From Streptomyces taklimakanensis (lineage in GTDB: Bacteria; Actinomycetota; Actinomycetes; Streptomycetales; Streptomycetaceae): DNA of 64,000 bases. The DNA lies in assembly GCF_009709575.1 (NCBI RefSeq), contig NZ_WIXO01000001.1, positions 2,854,001-2,918,000 on the forward strand, read 5' to 3'. Below, one piece after another: positions 58,839 to 64,000 of this stretch. The number at the start of each line of letters is the position of its first letter. Position 1 is the first letter of the stretch. Made by a program: the position numbers and the translations under genes. Below the pieces are notes generated by a model. It ran no database searches, was not told the DNA's origin, and was given only the letters and a program-made list of their open reading frames with translations.

Positions 58839-60551
58839 ATGGCCGCCGCACCCACCCAGGCTCCGCCGCAGACCACGGCACGGCTCGTGGAGAAGCACCG
58901 TCCCGTGCTGGATCGGGCGCTGGAAGCGATTCGCTCCCGGGAGTACTGGTCCCCGTATCCGGAGCATCCCAAGGCGTACGGCGAGGAACACGGTTCCCTG
59001 AGCGCCGCCGAGGGGAAGGCCGCTTTCGACGCGCTGCTGGGCACCCGCTTCGACCTCGACCAGCCCGGCACGGACGGCTGGGTGGCCGGCGAGGTGTCGC
59101 CGTACGGCCCGAAGCTGGGCACCGAGTACCCGCACGCCGACGCGGGGGTGCTGCTGCCCGCGATGCGCGCCGCGATGCCCGCCTGGCGGGACGCCGGGCC
59201 CGAGGTCCGGGCGGCGGTGTGCCTGGAGGTCCTGGCCCGGATCAACGCCCGCTCCCACGAGTTCGCCCACGCGGTGATGCACACCAGCGGGCAGGCGTAC
59301 CTGATGGCGATGCAGGCGGGCGGCCCGCACGCCCAGGACAGGGGCCTGGAGGCGGTGGCGTACGCCTTCGCCGAGCAGAGCCGCACGCCGGAGGCGGCGG
59401 AGTGGAACAAGCCGCAGGGCAAGCGCGACCCGCTCCGGCTGCGCAAGGAGTTCACGCCGGTGCCGCGCGGCGTCTCGCTGCTCATCGGCTGCAACACCTT
59501 CCCGACCTGGAACGGCTACCCGGGTCTGTTCGCCTCTCTGGCCACGGGCAACCCGGTGCTGGTCAAGCCGCATCCCCGGGCCGTCCTCCCGCTCGCCATG
59601 ACGGTGCGGGTCGCCCGCGAGGTGCTCGCCGAGGCCGGCTTCGACCCGAACCTGGTGGCGCTGGCCGCCGAGCGGGACGGCGAGGGAATCGCCAAGGAGC
59701 TCGCCCTCCGGCCCGAGGTCCGGATCATCGACTACACCGGCTCGACCTCCTTCGGCGACTGGCTGGAGGCCAACGCCCGTCAGGCCCAGGTCTTCACGGA
59801 GAAGGCCGGGGTCAACACGATCGTCGTCGACTCCACCGACGACTACCGCGGCATGCTGGGCAACCTGGCGTTCTCGCTCTCCCTCTACAGCGGCCAGATG
59901 TGCACCACCCCGCAGAACCTGCTGATCCCGCGCGACGGCATCGACACCGACGCGGGCCACAAGTCCTACGACGAGGTCGTCTCCGACCTGGCGACCGCGG
60001 TGGACAAACTGCTGGGCGACGACCAGCGGGCCGTCGCGTTGCTGGGGGCGATCGTCAATCCGGGAGTGCGGGAACGCCTGGAGGGCGCGGCGGAACTGGG
60101 CGAGGTCGCCCTGGCCTCCCGCGCGGTGGAGCACCCGGAGTTCCCCGAGGCCACGGTCCGTACCCCGGTGATCGTCAAGCTGGACGGCGGCGCGCCGGAG
60201 TCGGAGTCGGTCTGTATGTCGGAGTGCTTCGGTCCGGTTTCCTTCGCCGTCGCGGTGGAGTCCACCGAGGCGGCGGTGGAGCTGCTGCGCCGCACCATCC
60301 GACACCGAGGCGCGATGACGGTCGGCGCGTACACCACCTCGCCGGACGCCGAGCGGCTGGTGGAGGAGGCCTGCCTGGAGGAGTGCGCCCAGCTCTCGTT
60401 GAACCTCACCGGCGGGGTGTACGTGAACCAGACGGCGGCGTTCTCCGACTTCCACGGCTCCGGCGGCAACCCGGCGGCCAACGCCGCCCTGTGCGACGGC
60501 GCGTTCGTGGCGAGCCGCTTCCGTGTGGTGGAGGTGCGCAGGCCGGCCTGA
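58839..60551 (+). CDS. paaN: Phenylacetic acid degradation protein PaaN (aldehyde dehydrogenase)
   Basis: The 570-residue protein is the actinobacterial PaaN type, an aldehyde dehydrogenase acting after ring opening of oxepin-CoA in the phenylacetyl-CoA pathway; it lacks the hydratase half of E. coli PaaZ. Visible ALDH features are LLIGCNTFPTWNGYPGLFAS, HPRAVLPLAM (cofactor site), YTGSTSFGDWLEANARQAQV and the catalytic Cys in SGQMCTTPQNLL, with SECFGPVSFAV (glutamate/NAD loop). The first 100 residues are the PaaN-specific extension. GAGGAG precedes the ATG. It is probably repressed through site B. Confidence 0.92.
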   Translation: MAAAPTQAPPQTTARLVEKHRPVLDRALEAIRSREYWSPYPEHPKAYGEEHGSLSAAEGKAAFDALLGTRFDLDQPGTDGWVAGEVSPYGPKLGTEYPHADAGVLLPAMRAAMPAWRDAGPEVRAAVCLEVLARINARSHEFAHAVMHTSGQAYLMAMQAGGPHAQDRGLEAVAYAFAEQSRTPEAAEWNKPQGKRDPLRLRKEFTPVPRGVSLLIGCNTFPTWNGYPGLFASLATGNPVLVKPHPRAVLPLAMTVRVAREVLAEAGFDPNLVALAAERDGEGIAKELALRPEVRIIDYTGSTSFGDWLEANARQAQVFTEKAGVNTIVVDSTDDYRGMLGNLAFSLSLYSGQMCTTPQNLLIPRDGIDTDAGHKSYDEVVSDLATAVDKLLGDDQRAVALLGAIVNPGVRERLEGAAELGEVALASRAVEHPEFPEATVRTPVIVKLDGGAPESESVCMSECFGPVSFAVAVESTEAAVELLRRTIRHRGAMTVGAYTTSPDAERLVEEACLEECAQLSLNLTGGVYVNQTAAFSDFHGSGGNPAANAALCDGAFVASRFRVVEVRRPA

Positions 60552-60680
60552 CACCGCCCGGCGCGGTCCCGCGCCCGCCGGTGATCCGGGTCGGGCGGCC
60601 TCGGGCCGATGACGGCGGGGCGGGGAGCGTCCGGTGGGCCGCTCCTCGTCCCCGTGGTCGTCACGGCCGTTTCACAACGG

Positions 60681-61388
60681 TCACGGCCGTTCGACGGCGC
60701 GGCGCTCCCGGGAGGTCGGAGCGTCCTGACCGACTCCCGCGTGCGCGCGGACCCAGGCGTGCATGGCGATGGCCGCGGCCGCTCCCGCGTTGATGGAGCG
60801 GGTGGAACCAAACTGGGCGATGGAGCAGACCTTCTCGGCGTGCTTCCACGCCTCCTCCGTCAACCCCGGTCCCTCCTGTCCGAAGAGCAGAACACAGCGG
60901 CGCGGCAACTCGGTGGTCTCCAACGGGACGGCACCGGGAAGGTTGTCGATTCCGATGATCGGCAGTTCCTCGCCCCGGGCCCACTCGGCGAGGGCCGCGA
61001 CATCGGGGTGGTGGACGATGTGCTGATAGCGGTCGGTGACCATCGCGCCGCGCCGGTTCCAGCGGCGCCTGCCGACGATGTGGACCTTTCCGGCCAGGAA
61101 GGCGTTGGCGGTGCGCACGACGCTGCCGATGTTGAAGTCGTGGCTCCAGTTCTCCACCGCGACGTGGAAGTCGTGCCGCCGGGTGTCGAGGTCGGCGACG
61201 ATCGCCTCGCGCTTCCAGTAACGGTAGCGGTCGACGACGTTGCGCCGGTCGCCGTGCGCCAACAGTTCCGGGTCGTACCGCTCGTCCGTCGGCCACGGCT
61301 CGGGATGGGGGCCGACTCCCACCTCGGGCCCGTGGCCCTCGTCGTACTGGACCGGTTCCTCCCGGCCCTCCGTCTCGCTGCCGTTCAC
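60681..61388 (-). CDS. TrmH/SpoU-family RNA methyltransferase
   Basis: The 235-residue protein contains the SPOUT motifs: NIGSVVRTANAFLAG (motif 1), CVLLFGQEGPGL (motif 2) and SIAQFGSTRSINAGAAAAIA (motif 3), which form the trefoil-knot SAM site. It probably 2'-O-methylates rRNA or tRNA. The first 65 residues are extra and hydrophilic. The GTG start at 61388 overlaps the stop of the HTTM gene, so it is the last gene of a three-gene coupled unit. Confidence 0.9.
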   Translation of the reverse strand: MNGSETEGREEPVQYDEGHGPEVGVGPHPEPWPTDERYDPELLAHGDRRNVVDRYRYWKREAIVADLDTRRHDFHVAVENWSHDFNIGSVVRTANAFLAGKVHIVGRRRWNRRGAMVTDRYQHIVHHPDVAALAEWARGEELPIIGIDNLPGAVPLETTELPRRCVLLFGQEGPGLTEEAWKHAEKVCSIAQFGSTRSINAGAAAAIAMHAWVRAHAGVGQDAPTSRERRAVERP

Positions 61389-62893
61389 CCCACGAGAGTA
61401 CGTGTGGGGTCACCGGTGTCCGACCGCTCCGCCCCTTCTCCGCCGTCGGACTCCTGGTGAGTCCCCCGTCTCCCCATCAGTCCGCGGATCCGTCCGGCCG
61501 CGCCGGAGGCCCGGGCGCCGGCCCACACCAGGAAGACCGTCGGCAGGAAGACGGCATCGGCGGCGATCATCGCCAGCGAGAAGAACGGCAGGCCGAGGAT
61601 GACGGCGATACCGGCGTGCTCGACCATCATCATCACGAGCAGCACGTTCTTCACCCGACGGTTGAAGAGGGTGAAGGGGAAGGCGACCTGGACGATCACC
61701 GTGCCGTAACTCAACACCATGATCATCAGGCCACTGCTGCCCAGCAGCTCGGAGAGGGCCGGCCAGGGGGCGAAGTAGTCCAGGTGCATGGGGTAGTAGA
61801 CGGCGGTGCCGTCCTGCCAGCGCGAGCCCTGGATCTTGTACCAACCGGCCGTCGCGTAGATCAGGCAGACCTCTGCCATGATCACCAGCAGGGTGGCGTT
61901 GTGCACGATGTTGCCGAGGATGTCCATCAGTCCGCGGACCGCGGCGCGCCGACCCCCGGCCGGTCGCCCCGCGGCACCGGGGTCCGCACCGGCGTCCGTA
62001 TCGGCGTCCGCACCGGCGCCGGGCCGGGAGACGTACCACCACAGGCCGTACACCAGCCACAGCCCCCACAGGACGGTGGCCCAGCCGACGTGGAGCACCG
62101 GTCCGTCGTCACCGAACCAGCTCAGCTCACCGCGCACGGTGACCAACAGCAGGACGGCGCCCAGCACCGACCACAGCACCACACCGGTCGGGTCCGCTCC
62201 CGAGCCTCCGGCCGCGGCGGGGGACCGTCGGGCCCGGCGCGCGTCGAGGGACCAGACCAGACCGCAGCGGGTGAACACCAGGTACAGCGCCATCAGATGG
62301 ATGACGTTGTCGCCTCCGTCGCCCATGAAGACGCTGTGGTTCTGCAGCGACAGCACACCGATCATGAACAGGACCGAGGTGGCCCGGGTGTGCCAGCCCA
62401 CCAGCAGAGCCGCGGCGGAGAGCAGCGCGAGGGCGTAGACGACCTCGAACCAGACGGTCCCGTCGAACCACAGCAACGCCGTGAAGGCGTGATTGGTGTC
62501 GATCAGCCGCTCGGCCAGCTCCCGGCTCCACGGGCCGTTGGGCCCGTACAGTTCGCGCCGGTTCGGCCATTCGAAGAGCAGGAACACCAGCCAGGTGAAG
62601 GCGAAGCCGATGCGCACGACCGCGGCCTGGTGGGGACCGAGCGCGTGATCGCCGACCCGGACGATGCCGCGGACGATCGCGTCGTCGACACCGGCGGCGA
62701 ACCGCCGCGCCCACCCCCGGAGGGAGACGGGAGCCGCCTCGGCTCCTTCGGCCCCGCCGTCCCCGCCCGTGGCGGGCCGCCGCCGCGGCACGTGCTCCCC
62801 GGGTCCCTCGGCCGTACGGTCCCCGGCGTCACGCTCCTCGGGCGACCGCGCCGCGGGGACGGACGGGACGGAGGAGCCGTCTTCGGACCGCAT
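61385..62893 (-). CDS. HTTM-domain (gamma-carboxylase-like) membrane protein
   Basis: The 502-residue protein has a disordered N-terminus of about 75 residues and then at least eight transmembrane helices of the HTTM fold (LGPHQAAVVRIGFAFTWLVF, EWPNRRELYGPNGPWSRELA, VYALALLSAAALLVGWHTRA, QNHSVFMGDGGDNVIHLMAL, IYATAGWYKIQGSRWQDGTA). HTTM relates to vitamin K-dependent gamma-carboxylase, but the bacterial role is not established. An Asp/Ala-rich loop with ADADTDAGADPGAAG interrupts the domain. Its ATG overlaps the DUF5819 stop (TGATG). Confidence 0.88.
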   Translation of the reverse strand: MRSEDGSSVPSVPAARSPEERDAGDRTAEGPGEHVPRRRPATGGDGGAEGAEAAPVSLRGWARRFAAGVDDAIVRGIVRVGDHALGPHQAAVVRIGFAFTWLVFLLFEWPNRRELYGPNGPWSRELAERLIDTNHAFTALLWFDGTVWFEVVYALALLSAAALLVGWHTRATSVLFMIGVLSLQNHSVFMGDGGDNVIHLMALYLVFTRCGLVWSLDARRARRSPAAAGGSGADPTGVVLWSVLGAVLLLVTVRGELSWFGDDGPVLHVGWATVLWGLWLVYGLWWYVSRPGAGADADTDAGADPGAAGRPAGGRRAAVRGLMDILGNIVHNATLLVIMAEVCLIYATAGWYKIQGSRWQDGTAVYYPMHLDYFAPWPALSELLGSSGLMIMVLSYGTVIVQVAFPFTLFNRRVKNVLLVMMMVEHAGIAVILGLPFFSLAMIAADAVFLPTVFLVWAGARASGAAGRIRGLMGRRGTHQESDGGEGAERSDTGDPTRTLVG

Positions 62894-63576
62894 CACTTGC
62901 CCTCCGGTACATCCGTGCTGTCGACCGCCCACCAGGGAAGCACCCGGTAGGTGGTCTCCGTGCCGACGTTCTCGTCACTCCACGGCGGTGTCCCGACCGG
63001 CGTGGTCGCCGACCGGACCTGGATCTTCCTGACCTCTCCGCCGTTCAGTTCGCTCCCGAAGCGGAGCATCACGATCCGCTTGAGGTACTCCTCCGAGAGT
63101 TCGCCGCGCAGGCCGGTCGGACGGTTCTCCTCGTCGTGCGAACCGGTGAAGAAGTCCCAGGCCCGACGGAGCTCGTTCTGGTCGGTGTGGCTGGGGAAGG
63201 GATTGCCCCGGATGTTCTCCACGTCCATGCCCGACAGGTCCACCCAGCCGGTCCGCTCGGTGGTGCCGTCCGGCCGGAGCACCTCGGCGCGGGCGTGGAC
63301 GGCGACGTTCTGCTGGAGCGGATTGGGCGCGAACAGCTTCCAGTTCTGCTCGAACTCCGGGTTGATGTGCTCCGACACCAGTTCGCCGTACCGCTTGCTG
63401 AGGGTGTTCGACGGGGCGATGTGCAGGAAGACCATCGCCAGGTGGGCGGCGACGAGCACGGTGACGACCCCCAGCGCCGCCGCGACGGCGATCCGCGCGC
63501 CCGGCGGGAGTGCCATCACCCCCGTCCTCCCACCGGGCGCCGGCGCGTCCCGGCGCGTCTGTGCTTGTGGCTCCAT
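62893..63576 (-). CDS. DUF5819 family membrane-anchored protein
   Basis: The 227-residue protein has one N-terminal transmembrane helix (VAAALGVVTVLVAAHLAMVF) and an extracytoplasmic domain with NTLSKRYGELVSEHINPEFE, QNWKLFAPNPLQQNVAVHAR and GWVDLSGMDVENI. This is the DUF5819 domain, which accompanies HTTM genes in streptomycetes. Coupling to the HTTM gene suggests that both act together at the membrane. The longer frame upstream is not conserved-looking, so ATG 63576 is used. Confidence 0.88.
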   Translation of the reverse strand: MEPQAQTRRDAPAPGGRTGVMALPPGARIAVAAALGVVTVLVAAHLAMVFLHIAPSNTLSKRYGELVSEHINPEFEQNWKLFAPNPLQQNVAVHARAEVLRPDGTTERTGWVDLSGMDVENIRGNPFPSHTDQNELRRAWDFFTGSHDEENRPTGLRGELSEEYLKRIVMLRFGSELNGGEVRKIQVRSATTPVGTPPWSDENVGTETTYRVLPWWAVDSTDVPEGK

Positions 63577-63883
63577 GCCCTCCCCGATCCGATCTCCGGC
63601 GCGGTGGCGCACCGCCCGCCACGCCGTGCGTGCCGCGCCGGGCACTCCCGCGGTGCGCGCTCCGTACCCGCGTCGCCGGTCCCGTGCCCCGCGACCGCCG
63701 CCCTCCGCGACCGCCCCGGGCCCTACGAGGTTATCCACAGCCTTGACACCGTGGGGGGCCGATGACCACCATTGAACCGAACGATCGGTCGGTTGGTTCA
63801 GGTTTTCGGTGTCCCGAAGCCCGGGTGTCCGGATCCACGGGCGCCCCGGAAGTCCGGGCCCCTCGGAACAAAGGGAGCTGTGC
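63577..63883. promoter_or_regulatory. Divergent control region with TTATCCACAG box and TetR operator (site C)
   Basis: The 307-bp gap between the DUF5819 gene and paaA has TTATCCACAG (63731-63740), TTGACA (63743-63748) and, after 35 bases from the box, ACCGAACGATCGGT (63776-63789), identical to site B. A short repeat CCCGGA-AG-TCCGGG (63845-63858) is in the paaA leader. No gene was found in it. The -10 box is unclear. Confidence 0.7.
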
Positions 63884-64000
63884 ATGACGACGCTGCTGCC
63901 GGAGACGGGACAGGACGACGGCCCGGAGGCCGACGCCGAGGCCCGGCAGGCCGTGTTCGACGCGGCCGTCACCGCGGACGAGCGGATCGAGCCGCGCGAC
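63884..64000 (+). CDS. paaA: Partial: phenylacetyl-CoA epoxidase subunit PaaA
   Basis: Only 39 codons are present, truncated by the window end. The sequence starts MTTLLPETGQ and ends FDAAVTADERIEPRD, which matches the PaaA N-terminal signature (FD...AD.RIEPRD.W) that precedes the di-iron helices. PaaA is the catalytic di-iron subunit of the oxygenase that epoxidises phenylacetyl-CoA. AAGGGAG lies upstream of the ATG. The rest of the paa operon is presumably just outside. Confidence 0.85.
   Translation, partial: MTTLLPETGQDDGPEADAEARQAVFDAAVTADERIEPRD

Noticed and set aside
57401..63740. DnaA-box-like sequences read as a replication origin
   Set aside because: Only three widely spaced boxes, no AT-rich unwinding region, and no dnaA, dnaN or gyrase genes nearby.
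1..64000. CRISPR arrays, tRNA genes and insertion sequences
   Set aside because: No regularly spaced repeats of suitable length, no cloverleaf-like sequences with the T-loop GGTTCRA core in place, and no transposase-like frames were seen.

Overview
The window is a very high G+C actinobacterial chromosome segment. Gene content, GTG/TTG starts, ATGA/GTGA stop-start overlaps and paralogue types (SpoIIE-type phosphatase with a fused anti-sigma-like ATPase, XRE-DUF397 pair, PAS-ANTAR protein, bacterial proteasome activator, two branched-chain keto acid dehydrogenase clusters about 12 kb apart) point to Streptomyces or a close relative. No rRNA, tRNA, CRISPR array, transposase or phage gene was seen.

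Region 1 (1-5.6 kb): an ECF sigma factor with the first codons of a coupled downstream gene, then a minus-strand RiPP operon: anti-sigma-like ATPase, membrane protein, ATP-grasp RiPP precursor (tgmA), ATP-grasp maturase (tgmB) and PIMT-like methyltransferase (tgmC). It is the graspetide/imiditide type of system. An XRE regulator and DUF397 protein diverge from it across a region with three adjacent palindromes. Region 2 (5.8-16.2 kb): regulator/transporter units (MFS-TetR, ArsR-VOC, TetR/EamA, TetR-MMPL), several with clear operator palindromes, plus a PNPOx-like protein, a hydrolase and a PAS-ANTAR regulator.

Region 3 (16.3-37.8 kb): mostly core functions. These are a truncated P-loop kinase, a phospholipase D-type enzyme, aspS, a SpoIIE-type phosphatase, pirin, an SseB-domain protein, an acyl-CoA dehydrogenase, an M18 aminopeptidase, hydrolases, a DoxX/NHL-thioredoxin operon with two DasR-like sites over its promoter, an EEP-family protein, a nitrilase-family enzyme, a maleylpyruvate isomerase-like protein and a GntR-MFS pair.

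Region 4 (38.0-57.3 kb): two complete E1alpha-E1beta-E2 branched-chain keto acid dehydrogenase operons flank two divergent Ser/Thr kinases, a phosphotransferase, the proteasome activator Bpa, a wall-anchored-like protein, a quinone oxidoreductase, a K+ channel and molybdenum cofactor genes moeA and mobA. These complexes make short branched acyl-CoA primers for iso/anteiso fatty acids and some polyketides.

Region 5 (57.3-64 kb): an Lrp regulator, a TetR regulator, paaN, a coupled DUF5819-HTTM-TrmH operon, and the start of paaA at the window edge. A 14-bp operator (ACCGAACGATCGGT) occurs identically upstream of tetR/paaN and of paaA, and with one mismatch upstream of the second bkd operon. At each of the three, a TT(A/G)TCCACAG box lies on the promoter-distal side in the same orientation. 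This suggests one TetR protein links phenylacetate catabolism to branched-chain keto acid oxidation.
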